DNA of 64,000 bases from CAYWEM01 sp964457225 (GTDB lineage Bacteria > Acidobacteriota > Aminicenantia > UBA2199): assembly GCA_964457225.1 (NCBI GenBank), contig CAYWEM010000002.1, positions 252,583-316,582 on the forward strand, read 5' to 3'. Shown in pieces: positions 43,975 to 52,868 of the stretch; the stretch's first letter is position 1; each line of letters begins with the position of its first letter. The position numbers and the translations under genes were made by a program. The notes beneath the pieces were generated by a model that had not been told where the DNA came from, searched no databases, and saw only the letters and a program-made list of their open reading frames with translations.

Positions 43975-45321
43975 ATGGCCAAATCAATTCAGGAAATCAA
44001 CGAAAAGATAAGCAAGGGCACGGTTCGCGTTTTAACCGCCGCCGAAATGACCGGGCTGGTGAAAGTCAGCGGGCTGGAGCGAGCCGCGGAAGAAATTGAC
44101 GTCGTAACCACCGGGACTTTCGGAGCCATGTGTTCATCCGGCGTCTGGTTCAATTTCGGTCACTCCGAACCTCCCATAAAAATGATCAGAGTCTGGCTCA
44201 ATGACGTGGAAGCCTACGCCGGAGTGGCTGCGGTCGATGCCTACCTCGGGGTAACCCAGCCCTCGACGACCAGGGGCATGGCTTACAGCGGCGCCCATGT
44301 CATCTGTGACCTTTTGCAGGGCAAGAAAGTCCGCTTGCGGGCCGAATCTTACGGCACTGATTGTTACCCCCGGCGGGAAATTGAAACCGATATCAGCCTG
44401 GACGACCTCAACCAGGCCCTGATGAGCAATCCCCGCAACGCTTACCAGCGATACAACGCCGCCGCCAATTCAAGCAGCCGGGAATTGCAGACTTACATGG
44501 GAAGACTGCTGGCCGATTGCGGCAACGTCACTTTTTCCGGAGCCGGAGAGCTTTCCCCCCTGATGAACGATCCAGGTTACCGCACCATCGGAATCGGCAC
44601 CAGGATATTTCTCGGCGGTGCAATCGGCTATATAAACGGTCACGGTACTCAACACAACCCGAAAACCCAGTTCGGCACCCTGATGGTCCAGGGTAATCTG
44701 CGGGAAATGTCCCCGGAATACTTGCAGGCGGCAGTTTTCAGCGGTTACGGAGCTTCCATGTACATAGGCATCGGCATCCCGATTCCGGTGCTTGACCTGG
44801 AAACAGCCCGGGCCACGGCCATCGCCGATGCCGACATCAAGGTAAACATCATGGATTATGCTATTCAATCCCGCTCCAGGCCCGTTCTCGGTAGTGCCAG
44901 CTTCGCAGAACTGAAATCCGGGCAAGTGGAGATTGCCGGCCGGAAAGTGCCGACAGCCCCCCTGTCGAGCTTTGCCAAGGCCGCAGAAATCGCCGCAACC
45001 CTGAAGCAGTGGATCCGTGACGGTAAATTCCTGCTGACCCAACCCGTTGAAAGACTTCCGGTCGATACCGGGATAAGTGGACTTCATATCAAAAAAAGCG
45101 ATGCCTGCCCTGGAATAGAAACAAGCACGACCCAAACCGTCTTCATGTCCTGGAAAGCTGAAAAATGCATGGGCTGCGGCCAATGCCTGCTCTACTGCGG
45201 CCAGGGCGTTTTCAGCCGACAGCCGGGTTGGCGGGTAGGCGCGGATCCAGTCAAGTGTATTTCCTGCGGTTCATGCCGCGGCATCTGCCCGGTTGGAGCG
45301 ATTACAACCCTTGCCGATTAA
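43975..45321 (+). CDS. DUF39-ferredoxin fusion, L-aspartate semialdehyde sulfurtransferase-like
   Basis: A 448-residue protein. Residues 1-365 form the DUF39/COG1900 domain (GTFGAMCSSGVWFNFGHSEP, YSGAHVICDLLQGK, YGTDCYPRREIETDI). The C-terminus is a two-cluster ferredoxin (CMGCGQCLLYC and CISCGSCRGIC). In Methanosarcina, COG1900 and a separate ferredoxin protein, with COG2122, are needed to make homocysteine from aspartate semialdehyde and sulfide. Here domain and ferredoxin are joined, and the COG2122 gene (UPF0280) follows with overlap. The cysteines in the DUF39 part are candidates to carry sulfur. AAAGGAGAAG precedes the ATG. Confidence 0.88.
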   Translation: MAKSIQEINEKISKGTVRVLTAAEMTGLVKVSGLERAAEEIDVVTTGTFGAMCSSGVWFNFGHSEPPIKMIRVWLNDVEAYAGVAAVDAYLGVTQPSTTRGMAYSGAHVICDLLQGKKVRLRAESYGTDCYPRREIETDISLDDLNQALMSNPRNAYQRYNAAANSSSRELQTYMGRLLADCGNVTFSGAGELSPLMNDPGYRTIGIGTRIFLGGAIGYINGHGTQHNPKTQFGTLMVQGNLREMSPEYLQAAVFSGYGASMYIGIGIPIPVLDLETARATAIADADIKVNIMDYAIQSRSRPVLGSASFAELKSGQVEIAGRKVPTAPLSSFAKAAEIAATLKQWIRDGKFLLTQPVERLPVDTGISGLHIKKSDACPGIETSTTQTVFMSWKAEKCMGCGQCLLYCGQGVFSRQPGWRVGADPVKCISCGSCRGICPVGAITTLAD

Positions 45322-46042
45322 TTCTGAAATCCTGCGCCGGGAAATCCACTTTGGGGAAACGCATGCCATCCTGCTCACAGCACCGGGCTTCTATGAACTG
45401 GCGGAAAAGGTCATATCCGAAGCCCGAGGGGAATTGAACGACTACATTTCCAGGCAACCGCAGTTCGGAACCAGCCTGGCTCCCCTGTCGATCCTGCCCG
45501 GCGCTCCGGATATCGTGAGGCGAATGGTTGAAGCGACCGCCCGCTTCGGCCTCGGGCCTATGGCCGCGGTAGCCGGAGGCATCGCCCAGTTGACCGTGGA
45601 GTGTCTGAGGAACGCCGGAGCCGACTATTGCGTCATGGACAACGGGGGAGATATCGTCTTTGTCTGTGACCGACCGCTGACCGTGGGAATTTACACCGGT
45701 AAATCCACCGTCCGCGATATCGCCCTACGTTTCCCGGTCGAAAGCGGCATCCGGTCTGTCTGCACTTCCTCGGCCACGGTCGGACACTCCCTGTCAATGG
45801 GGCAGGCCGACGCAGCCACGGTGATCGCCGCTGACGGTTTTCTGGCCGATGCCGCGGCCACCGCCCTGGGCAACCGGATCAGGAAAACCATGCGATCAGA
45901 TCTGAAAAAAGCTCTCGAATCCATGCTCTTACCGGAAATAACCGGATTGCTGGCCGTGGCCGGGAATCACCTGGCCCTGGCGGGCGAACTGCCCGAAATA
46001 TTTTCCCTGCCCCTGGATGAAAACCTGATCGCCAAGGGGTAA
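45311..46042 (+). CDS. UPF0280/COG2122 protein, homocysteine synthesis partner
   Basis: A protein of about 243 residues with an ApbE-like fold: GLGPMAAVAGGIAQ, DYCVMDNGGDIVF and TSSATVGHSLSMGQADAATVIA are the family blocks. COG2122 is genetically required with DUF39 for sulfide-based homocysteine formation in methanogens. The start is uncertain: both candidates are TTG, at 45293 (no site) and 45311 (GGAG 13 bases upstream), and both overlap the end of the DUF39 gene. I give 45311. It forms one operon with the DUF39 gene. Confidence 0.82.
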   Translation: MPINSEILRREIHFGETHAILLTAPGFYELAEKVISEARGELNDYISRQPQFGTSLAPLSILPGAPDIVRRMVEATARFGLGPMAAVAGGIAQLTVECLRNAGADYCVMDNGGDIVFVCDRPLTVGIYTGKSTVRDIALRFPVESGIRSVCTSSATVGHSLSMGQADAATVIAADGFLADAAATALGNRIRKTMRSDLKKALESMLLPEITGLLAVAGNHLALAGELPEIFSLPLDENLIAKG

Positions 46043-46055
46043 AATACCAGGCATT

Positions 46056-46556
46056 ATGACCAGTATCAAAACTAAAACCACCGACGATGTACTTCTGCTG
46101 GGTGATGAGCGGCTCTACCAGGTTTGTCCCGCGTTGTGCGAAACCGACCTGGACCGATTGGACGCCTGGGTCGAAGACCTGCGCCTGGTTCTACTGGATT
46201 GCCGGATGAAATACGGCTTCGGGCGGGCCATCGCCGCTCCCCAGCTGGGCATCATGAAAAGGCTGATCTACCTCGATGCGGGACGCCCGCTGATCATCCT
46301 CAATCCCGAGTTGAAAAACCTCAGTTCCGAAACCTTCTTTCTCTGGGATGACTGCCTCAGTCTGCCGAACCTGCTGGTCCGGGTCAGCAGGCACCGCCGT
46401 CTGACGCTTGAATACCGGGATGAGCAATGGCGCTTCCGGAGCCTGGATTTAAGCGACGACCTGGCCGAACTGATTCAGCACGAATACGACCACCTCAACG
46501 GCATACTCTGCACCATGCGCGCTGTTGACAATCGTTCTTTCCGCTGGCGTATCTGA
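46056..46556 (+). CDS. Peptide deformylase-like protein
   Basis: A 166-residue protein with the three deformylase motifs: GRAIAAPQLG (for GxGxAAxQ), DDCLSLP (for EGCLS) and QHEYDHLNG (HExxDH). The metal ligands Cys, His and His and the catalytic Glu are kept, so it can bind metal. The first Gly-to-Phe context and DDCLS in place of EGCLS make it a divergent member, perhaps not the housekeeping enzyme that removes formyl groups from new proteins. It follows the homocysteine genes by 13 bp. Confidence 0.82.
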   Translation: MTSIKTKTTDDVLLLGDERLYQVCPALCETDLDRLDAWVEDLRLVLLDCRMKYGFGRAIAAPQLGIMKRLIYLDAGRPLIILNPELKNLSSETFFLWDDCLSLPNLLVRVSRHRRLTLEYRDEQWRFRSLDLSDDLAELIQHEYDHLNGILCTMRAVDNRSFRWRI

Positions 46557-46611
46557 ACGGCAATCATTTCAGCTCAGGAACCGAGCATCCTTCTTTCAGA
46601 TTTTACTTGAC

Positions 46612-46639
46612 TTGAAAAAAACTTGCATACAGCTATAAT
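46612..46639 (+). promoter_or_regulatory. Promoter of the hybrid kinase gene (TTGAAA-N16-TATAAT)
   Basis: A perfect TATAAT at 46634-46639 with TTGAAA 16 bp upstream. The leader before the kinase ATG at 46884 is then about 240 bases long and holds a small open frame. Confidence 0.65.
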
Positions 46640-46678
46640 TGATAACATTTATTGTTTTAAAACAGCAAAAGGTAACCC

Positions 46679-46792
46679 GTGACAATTATGGTATTCAGTT
46701 TTTCAGGGAAGGCGGAAAAGACTGCAAGCGGGCAACAGACCAGGATCAAGCTGTTAAAGAACCAGCTCAGGGGCGTTGATGATTCTGCTTGA
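46679..46792 (+). CDS. Possible small ORF in the kinase leader, 37 codons
   Basis: A GTG at 46679 with AAAGG upstream opens a frame for MTIMVFSFSGKAEKTASGQQ and 17 more residues, ending in TGA. It resembles no protein I know. It could be a leader peptide, a gene remnant or chance. The rest of the stretch 46557-46883 shows only the promoter. Confidence 0.22.
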   Translation: MTIMVFSFSGKAEKTASGQQTRIKLLKNQLRGVDDSA

Positions 46793-46883
46793 ACTGCCTT
46801 TCAGATCATCAGTACTTACGGCGGGCGTAACCGAAGCATGTACATGAACCTGGCCCATACAGCTGCGTCCTGGTGAGGCGCTG

Positions 46884-49442
46884 ATGCGACAAAGGACCAA
46901 GGATCCGAAAAAGGATATTGCGGAGCTAAGAAAAATCAACAGGTTGCTCCAGGATCAGCTTGAACAGGTTGCAAACAGCAGTAGCCATGATTCTGTGATC
47001 TTCAAGCAGAACATCCTGCTTCAGAAACAAGTTGAAAAACTCAAAGTTGAGTTCGAGCAGGTCAATACCCGCTTGTCCGATCTGCTCAGGGAAAAACAAC
47101 TCATAAAAGAAAAACTCGTTGCAAGCGAAGACCACTACCGACTTGTGTTCGAACAATCCAAGGAAGCCATGATGACGCTGGCTCCCCCATCATGGCGGTT
47201 TACCTCAGGAAATCCGGCCATGTGCGAGATATTCAGGGTTAACAGCAATGAGGAACTGACCTCCCTTGAACCCTGGCAGGCTTCTCCGGAATTCCAGCCT
47301 GATGGGCGGCCCTCCATGGAAAAAGCCATGGAAATGATAGAACTGGCCATGAGCAGGGGGGCGCACTTTTTTGAATGGACCCACAAGCGCGCAGATGGAG
47401 AAGTATTCCCGGCAACAGTTTTGTTAACCAGAATTGAATCAGCGAGCGGGATCTTTCTTAACGCCACGGTTCGCGATATCACCGGACAAAAAAAGGCAGA
47501 ATCCGCATTAAAAGAATCTGAAGAGAAACTGCGCAGTCTGGTCGACAGCTCGCCCTATTCTATTCAGCTGCTTGACCTTGAAGGGTTCACGGTTAAAGCC
47601 AACCGGGCCCACTTCAAATTGTTCGGCGCAGTGCCGCCTCATGCTTATACCGTGCTCGATGATCCTTTTTTACAAAAAATGGGACTCCAGGATGACATGT
47701 TCAGAATCCTCAGGGGAGAAACCGTCAGTTTCCCTGAGTTTTATTACAACGTGCATGAACTCTACTCCCATCTGCCGGAAAACCCGGTATGGATAAGAAT
47801 GGTTGGTTTCCCGCTCATTGACCACCAGGGCAATGTTGTGAATATGGTGCTCATGCACGAAGATATAACAGAGAGCAGGCAGGCCCGGGAAAACATCCGG
47901 GCTAGTGAAGAGTTCAGAAAAAGGGTTTTTGAAAGTTCCAGAACACCGATTGTAGTCATGGACGCGGAGTCTTACAAGTATCTCGATTGCAATCCAGCGG
48001 CAGTGAGTATTTACCGATTCAATTCAAAGGAAGAGACTCTCGGCAAAACACCTCTCGATGTATCAGCCCCGGTTCAATATGATGGAACTCCATCTGAAGA
48101 AAAAGCCCGGTATTATATAAACCAGGCGTTACAAAATGAATCCATAATCTTTGAATGGCTGCATCGGCGGCCTGACGGCGAACTCTGGGATGCCGAAGTC
48201 CAGTTACTCAGCTTCAGTATCGAAGACAGAAAGATGCTGCAGTTCTCCCTGGTTGACATTACCGAGCGTAAGCGCGCCGAGCAGGAAAAAGAAAAACTGC
48301 AGGCCCAGCTTAACCAGGCCGTCAAGATGGAATCGGTGGGCCGTCTGGCCGGAGGGATTGCCCACGACTTCAACAACATGCTTGGAGTCATCCTGGGCCA
48401 GACCGAGTTTGCCCTGCTCAAGCTGAAGCCGGATAACATATTTTACAAACAATTTTCAGAAATACATAAAGCGGCCCGGCACTCTGCTGATCTGACCCGC
48501 CAACTGCTGGCTTTCGCCCGCAAGCAGACTATAGCTCCCCGGGTACTGGATGTAAACGAAACGGTTCAAAGCATGCTGGCCATGCTGGGCCGGCTGATCG
48601 GCGAAGACATCGAACTGCAATGGCATCCCGGTAATGATCTCTGGCCGGTGAAGATGGATCCGGTCCAGGTGGACCAAATACTGGCCAATCTCTGCGTCAA
48701 TGCCCGAGACGCTGTTTCCGGTGTGGGCAAAGTCTGCATTGCTACTGACAAAGTCTCCTTTGACCAAGACTTCTGCGACAGACATGCCGGTTTTACAGCA
48801 GGAGATTACGTATTGCTTTCAGTCAGCGATGATGGCTGCGGCATGGATGCTGAGATGCTGTCCCATCTGTTCGAGCCTTTCTTCACCAGCAAGGAGGTGG
48901 GCCAAGGCACCGGTCTGGGCCTGGCTTCAATTTACGGTGCGATCAAGCAGAACAACGGTTTTGTCGACGTGTACAGCAAGCCGGGCCAGGGCACTACCTT
49001 CAAAATTTACTTACCGCGGCACGCAGGCCTAGTTGAGTCCAAGCCTAAGAAGGAAAAAGAACCGCAGGTAATACGCGGTCACGAGACAATCCTGCTGGTG
49101 GAGGATGAGCCGATGATCCTCGAAGTGACCGGCACCATGTTGGAGATGCTCGGTTACACCGTATTGGCCGCCGGCAGCCCAGGCGAAGCCATCCGCCGGG
49201 CCCGCCAATACTCAGGCCGCATCGATCTTCTGATGACCGACGTGGTCATGCCCGAAATGAACGGTCTCGACTTGGCCCGGAAACTGCAATCAGCTCATCC
49301 TGACATCAGGAAATTGTTCATGTCGGGCTATACAGCTGATATCATAGTTAATCGCGGCATACTGGAAGAAGACGTTTATTTTCTCGAAAAACCTTTTTCC
49401 ATGAACAGCCTGGCCGCGAAAATCAGGGAAGCCTTAGACTGA
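46884..49442 (+). CDS. Hybrid sensor histidine kinase with three PAS domains and a receiver
   Basis: An 852-residue soluble protein. A coiled coil (residues 15-80) is followed by three PAS domains (about 85-200, 215-330, 345-465), each ending in a DIT-type PAC segment (ATVRDITGQKKAE, MHEDITESRQ, SLVDITERKRAE). Then come HisKA with GGIAHDFNNMLGVI, the HATPase with LCVNARDAV, DDGCGMD and GTGLGLASIYG, and a C-terminal receiver with phospho-Asp in LLMTDVVMPEMNG and the KPF lysine. It lacks membrane segments, so it senses a cytoplasmic signal. No partner regulator is adjacent. Confidence 0.9.
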   Translation: MRQRTKDPKKDIAELRKINRLLQDQLEQVANSSSHDSVIFKQNILLQKQVEKLKVEFEQVNTRLSDLLREKQLIKEKLVASEDHYRLVFEQSKEAMMTLAPPSWRFTSGNPAMCEIFRVNSNEELTSLEPWQASPEFQPDGRPSMEKAMEMIELAMSRGAHFFEWTHKRADGEVFPATVLLTRIESASGIFLNATVRDITGQKKAESALKESEEKLRSLVDSSPYSIQLLDLEGFTVKANRAHFKLFGAVPPHAYTVLDDPFLQKMGLQDDMFRILRGETVSFPEFYYNVHELYSHLPENPVWIRMVGFPLIDHQGNVVNMVLMHEDITESRQARENIRASEEFRKRVFESSRTPIVVMDAESYKYLDCNPAAVSIYRFNSKEETLGKTPLDVSAPVQYDGTPSEEKARYYINQALQNESIIFEWLHRRPDGELWDAEVQLLSFSIEDRKMLQFSLVDITERKRAEQEKEKLQAQLNQAVKMESVGRLAGGIAHDFNNMLGVILGQTEFALLKLKPDNIFYKQFSEIHKAARHSADLTRQLLAFARKQTIAPRVLDVNETVQSMLAMLGRLIGEDIELQWHPGNDLWPVKMDPVQVDQILANLCVNARDAVSGVGKVCIATDKVSFDQDFCDRHAGFTAGDYVLLSVSDDGCGMDAEMLSHLFEPFFTSKEVGQGTGLGLASIYGAIKQNNGFVDVYSKPGQGTTFKIYLPRHAGLVESKPKKEKEPQVIRGHETILLVEDEPMILEVTGTMLEMLGYTVLAAGSPGEAIRRARQYSGRIDLLMTDVVMPEMNGLDLARKLQSAHPDIRKLFMSGYTADIIVNRGILEEDVYFLEKPFSMNSLAAKIREALD

Positions 49443-49508
49443 GGGGGCGCAATCTTCAATCAGGGTTTGGCCCGCAAAACCCGGCTGGCATAAATCGTCT
49501 GTCAGGCT

Positions 49509-49904
49509 CTATTTCCGGTCAGGATCAATACTCCTGGCCAGCCAGTCTTTACTTGCGGCTTCCCAGTTTGGTTCGGTTGAGGCATCAAAATACCTTTCCC
49601 ATTCGTAAATGCCGGTTTCCTTGGCAATTCTGCGGAACTGCATGGTGGTCAGGGAACTGGACAGGATCACAGCCGACCTCTGCATGCCTTTGTCCTTGAA
49701 AAGTTTCTGGCCTTTCTGCATTTCGGCTTCAGCATCCTTCGGCAAAGGCTTAAGCTGGCGCATGTCAATCAGCACCGAGAACTTGCCCGGCATGGAGCGA
49801 AGTGTGGATTCCGACTCTTTAACCCATTTCTCCATTTCCTCTTTTTGGATGAAGCCGGAAAAAGTGAGTTTTACGCCGAAGTCCGTTTTTTCAATTTGAT
49901 ACAT
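49509..49904 (-). CDS. SpoIIAA-like/STAS-type small protein
   Basis: A 131-residue protein with the alternating pattern of the SpoIIAA-like (COG5439-type) STAS fold: VKLTFSGFIQKEEMEKWVKE, KFSVLIDMRQLKPLPKDA and QRSAVILSSSLTTMQFRRIAKETG. These domains often serve as protein-protein or lipid-binding modules in signalling. The ATG at 49904 follows AAAGGAGGAACC; a longer frame to 49925 lacks a site. It is convergent with the hybrid kinase gene, but no functional link is shown. Confidence 0.65.
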   Translation of the reverse strand: MYQIEKTDFGVKLTFSGFIQKEEMEKWVKESESTLRSMPGKFSVLIDMRQLKPLPKDAEAEMQKGQKLFKDKGMQRSAVILSSSLTTMQFRRIAKETGIYEWERYFDASTEPNWEAASKDWLARSIDPDRK

Positions 49905-50026
49905 GGTTCCTCCTTTCAGGGTCACTATGATAATAATATGTTTTTAATATGTAACTTTTACAACCGTTGATGGAATTATCCTGATTTCCAACCAGCTGAT
50001 TTATCGATTGTGATATTTGAGATTAC

Positions 50027-50839
50027 TTAAAAAACACGCAGTTTTTCAATGATCTCATCCGGACTCAACCCGGCCAGGATGTCAAGCAGGTCGGATTGAA
50101 AGGAACCCGGGCCCCGGGAGATTTGGGCGGCTTTTTCACCGGCCAGGCCGTAACAGGCCAGGGCCGCGGTCACCGCGCTCAGGGGTTCATCCGCCACAGC
50201 CAGGAAACAGGCGCAGGCCGTGGTGGCCATGCAGCCGGTGCCTGTGACCCGGCTGAACATGGGGTCGCCGTTGGCCACCTGGAAGGATTCACGGCCGTCG
50301 GTGATGAAATCGGTTGCTCCGGTCACCGCCACCACCATTCCGTGTTCCGCGGCCAGCCCGCGGGCATGGTCATGCACAGCGGCAACTTCTTCAAGTGAGT
50401 CAACTCCCCTGATCCTTGCTCCGCCGCCGGACGAACACAGCGCCTTTATTTCAGAAGCATTACCCCGCAAGACCGTCGGCTTGACTTCAGACAGCAGTTT
50501 ATACACCGCCTCAGTCCTGAAAGCTGTAGCGCCGGCCCCGACCGGATCAAGCACAACCGGTTTGCCTCCTGCTTTCATCCGGCGACCGGCGAGCAACATC
50601 GATTCCAGGGTATAGGGAGTAAGCGTGCCTATGTTCAGCACCAGGGCGGCACAGATATCCGCCAGGGCTTCCATTTCCTGGTGAGCGTGGGCCATGATCG
50701 GCGATGCGCCCAGGGCCAGGGTGGCATTGGCCGTGGTGTTCATCACCACCAGGTTGGTTATGTGGTGAACCAGGGGCTGTTTTTCCCTGACCTGGTTCAG
50801 CAATTCGGCGGCGGTTCTGTTTATTCCCGTTTCGTGCAT
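50027..50839 (-). CDS. thiM: Hydroxyethylthiazole kinase
   Basis: A 270-residue ThiM. HITNLVVMNTTANATLALGASPIMAHAHQE-type opening (substrate and Mg binding), VLDPVGAGATAFRT, LRGNASEI and GTGCMATTACACFL, where the Cys and anion hole for ATP lie, are all present. It phosphorylates 4-methyl-5-(2-hydroxyethyl)thiazole to salvage the thiazole part of thiamine. It stands alone, without thiD, thiE or a visible TPP riboswitch upstream, so the cell may have the other salvage genes elsewhere. Confidence 0.92.
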   Translation of the reverse strand: MHETGINRTAAELLNQVREKQPLVHHITNLVVMNTTANATLALGASPIMAHAHQEMEALADICAALVLNIGTLTPYTLESMLLAGRRMKAGGKPVVLDPVGAGATAFRTEAVYKLLSEVKPTVLRGNASEIKALCSSGGGARIRGVDSLEEVAAVHDHARGLAAEHGMVVAVTGATDFITDGRESFQVANGDPMFSRVTGTGCMATTACACFLAVADEPLSAVTAALACYGLAGEKAAQISRGPGSFQSDLLDILAGLSPDEIIEKLRVF

Positions 50840-50936
50840 TTTTTAAGTACTCCAACCGGTTTTTATTCGACTTGAAACGGTTTTAATTTTACCCTATTCA
50901 GCCCTTTCAGGTAAAGCCGCTCTGAGAGGACATTTC

Positions 50937-50965
50937 TTGCTCAGCCCGGGAAAAAATGCTATCAT
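50937..50965 (+). promoter_or_regulatory. Promoter of the glycosyltransferase operon (TTGCTC-N17-TATCAT)
   Basis: Hexamers spaced by 17 bp. The -10 ends only 10 bp before the ATG at 50976 and overlaps an upstream in-frame ATG (50964), so the transcript is almost leaderless if this prediction holds. Confidence 0.45.
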
Positions 50966-50975
50966 GTTTTCCCTC

Positions 50976-51446
50976 ATGGAAACACTGCAGAAGGAAATCG
51001 CCCAGCTACGTTCCGCCCTGCTCGAAAAAGCCCAAAGCGGTGATTTGCGGGAATTCACCGGACGTGAAACAGCCCGCAGTTTCCAGCTCGATTTCTGGGA
51101 ACTGAGCCCGCGCGAACTGGATCACCAGATGGGCATGCGGCTCTCCATACTGAACGATTCCATAAAATGTACTCCTGACGGCGCTGTCAGCTCACACCGG
51201 CCTTTCATCGGCCCTGTGATCGTTTTGCTGAAAAAAATCATCCGCCGTTTCTTCTGGCCTGACCTGGAAATGCTCTTCGCCCGCCAGAATCTTTTCAACG
51301 AGCGTCTGGTGGCTTTCCACCTCGCCTCTTTCATCCGCTTCCGCCGGGATGAAGAAAAACTGCGGACTCTGGCCGATGATTTGCGTTCCCTGACCGAACA
51401 GCTTGCCGGCCGCCTCCCCGCTCAGCCTGATTCAGAAGGGAAATGA
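50976..51446 (+). CDS. Hypothetical protein associated with glycosyltransferases
   Basis: A soluble protein of 156 residues, helical, with a coiled coil at the start (LQKEIAQLRSALLEKAQ) and a basic conserved-looking middle (SSHRPFIGPVIVLLKKIIRRFFWP, LFARQNLFNERLVAFHLASFIRFR). This middle segment recurs as the N-terminal helper region of methyltransferases and glycosyltransferases in polysaccharide clusters. It ends directly at the ATG of the next glycosyltransferase. The start could also be 50964, but that lies within the predicted -10 box. Confidence 0.5.
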   Translation: METLQKEIAQLRSALLEKAQSGDLREFTGRETARSFQLDFWELSPRELDHQMGMRLSILNDSIKCTPDGAVSSHRPFIGPVIVLLKKIIRRFFWPDLEMLFARQNLFNERLVAFHLASFIRFRRDEEKLRTLADDLRSLTEQLAGRLPAQPDSEGK

Positions 51447-52856
51447 ATGGACACTGAAACCAAAAAGGCCCTTGATTACCTGGAAATTGCTGAAAAAGGG
51501 CTTGCGGATCAAGATTTTCAAAACCTGCTGACCTGCCTGCTGGTTTTCCTGGCCAGGCAGAAAACAGAAAGCACGGCTTTCAGGATTTTTTGCCGCAAGG
51601 CGGAAAGCCTGCGCCCGCCTCTTTTTCTGCTGAAAGCGCTTTCCCGCATGCAATGCGTCATGGGCTGGCGCAAACCCGCCCTTGGTCTTTACGATCACAC
51701 CCTGCAACTGGTAGGCGGCGGCCAGAAATACGGCTGCACCATGGCCGCCCTGCTGCAGGACATGTTCGAACTGACCCTGATCAGCAATAAACCGGTCAGC
51801 CTGGAGGATTTATCCCGATGGTACCGGCTGGATCTCTCGCATTGCCGCCTCCGTATTGAGCCGATCCCCTTATATGAAAAAGCGGGTATGGATCACGTGG
51901 ACCCCTACCCGATCATGTTCGCCGACGACAATCCCTTTCACTTGATGTCAAGGCTGAGCGCATCCTACGATTTTTTCGTCAACAATTCCATGCTGGAAAT
52001 GGTTTGGCCGCTCGCTCCGTTTTCCCTGATGGTCTGCCATTTCCCGGAAAGAAGAACCTCGCCGCATTTTTACGCCGATCTCTATGACCGGATCGTTTTC
52101 AACAGCCTCTATACGGCTGAATGGATAGAAAAACGCTGGAAACTCAAAGCCCGGCACCACGTTTACCCGCCGATAGAAACCGGGGCAGCGGGGGGAATCG
52201 GGCCGAAAGAAAAGCTGATCCTTTCGGTGGCCAGGTTCGAAATCGGCGGCAGTAAGAAACAGATCCTGATGGTTGAAGCCTTTGCCGCTCTGTGCCGACA
52301 GGAACCGGAGCTGATGAGTGACTGGCGGCTGGTTCTGGCCGGGGGCGGCGGCCGTGGTGAAAATTCCTACCTGGAAAAAGTCCGAAAGACCATCTCGGTC
52401 CTGGGACTGAAAAACGTCGAAACCGCGGTCAACATCCCGGCCGAAGAACTGCGTTCCCTTTATCGCCGGGCCTCGGTCTTCTGGCATTTCTGCGGCTGGG
52501 GCGAAGAGGATCCGGCCCTGTTCGAACATTTCGGCATGACCACGGTGGAAGCCATGCAGAACGGCTGCGTTCCGGTGGTGTTCAACGGCGGCGGCCAGAG
52601 AGAAATAGTCAGGCATGGGGAAAACGGTTTCAGTTTTGACGATTTGGCCCAGGCCCGGCAATCGACCTTGAAACTCATCAAAGATGGAGACATGCTGGCC
52701 GCCATGTCCAACGCGGCCGCCCGGGACAGCAGGCGCTTCGACGGTGATCGATTCGCCGCTGAAATAAAAGAGCTGTTCAGCGGACTGCTTGAAGATTACC
52801 TGCAGCCCCGCCCCCCGGCCGCCTTGCTGACCGATTATCCTTTTACCCTGAGCTGA
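51447..52856 (+). CDS. Glycosyltransferase, GT4-like
   Basis: A 469-residue protein. The C-terminal half has the GT-B donor domain: ILSVARFEIGGSKKQILMVEAFAAL, VLAGGGGRGENSYLEKVR, then the FGMTTVEAMQNGCVPVVFNGGGQREIV block with E-x7-E-like Glu residues that bind the nucleotide sugar. The N-terminal half is divergent and rich in helices. It probably builds surface polysaccharide or lipid-linked glycans in the cytoplasm. It follows the previous gene without gap and is followed by a GT2 gene after 12 bp. Confidence 0.85.
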   Translation: MDTETKKALDYLEIAEKGLADQDFQNLLTCLLVFLARQKTESTAFRIFCRKAESLRPPLFLLKALSRMQCVMGWRKPALGLYDHTLQLVGGGQKYGCTMAALLQDMFELTLISNKPVSLEDLSRWYRLDLSHCRLRIEPIPLYEKAGMDHVDPYPIMFADDNPFHLMSRLSASYDFFVNNSMLEMVWPLAPFSLMVCHFPERRTSPHFYADLYDRIVFNSLYTAEWIEKRWKLKARHHVYPPIETGAAGGIGPKEKLILSVARFEIGGSKKQILMVEAFAALCRQEPELMSDWRLVLAGGGGRGENSYLEKVRKTISVLGLKNVETAVNIPAEELRSLYRRASVFWHFCGWGEEDPALFEHFGMTTVEAMQNGCVPVVFNGGGQREIVRHGENGFSFDDLAQARQSTLKLIKDGDMLAAMSNAAARDSRRFDGDRFAAEIKELFSGLLEDYLQPRPPAALLTDYPFTLS

Positions 52857-52868
52857 ATTGAGGTGTTC

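Noticed and set aside
50840..50936. Possible TPP riboswitch before thiM (a CTGAGA at 50922-50927)
   Set aside because: The CTGAGA is on the plus strand, away from thiM, and the other TPP motifs (GGGGTGC, ACCCTT, GAACCTGAT) are missing on both strands.
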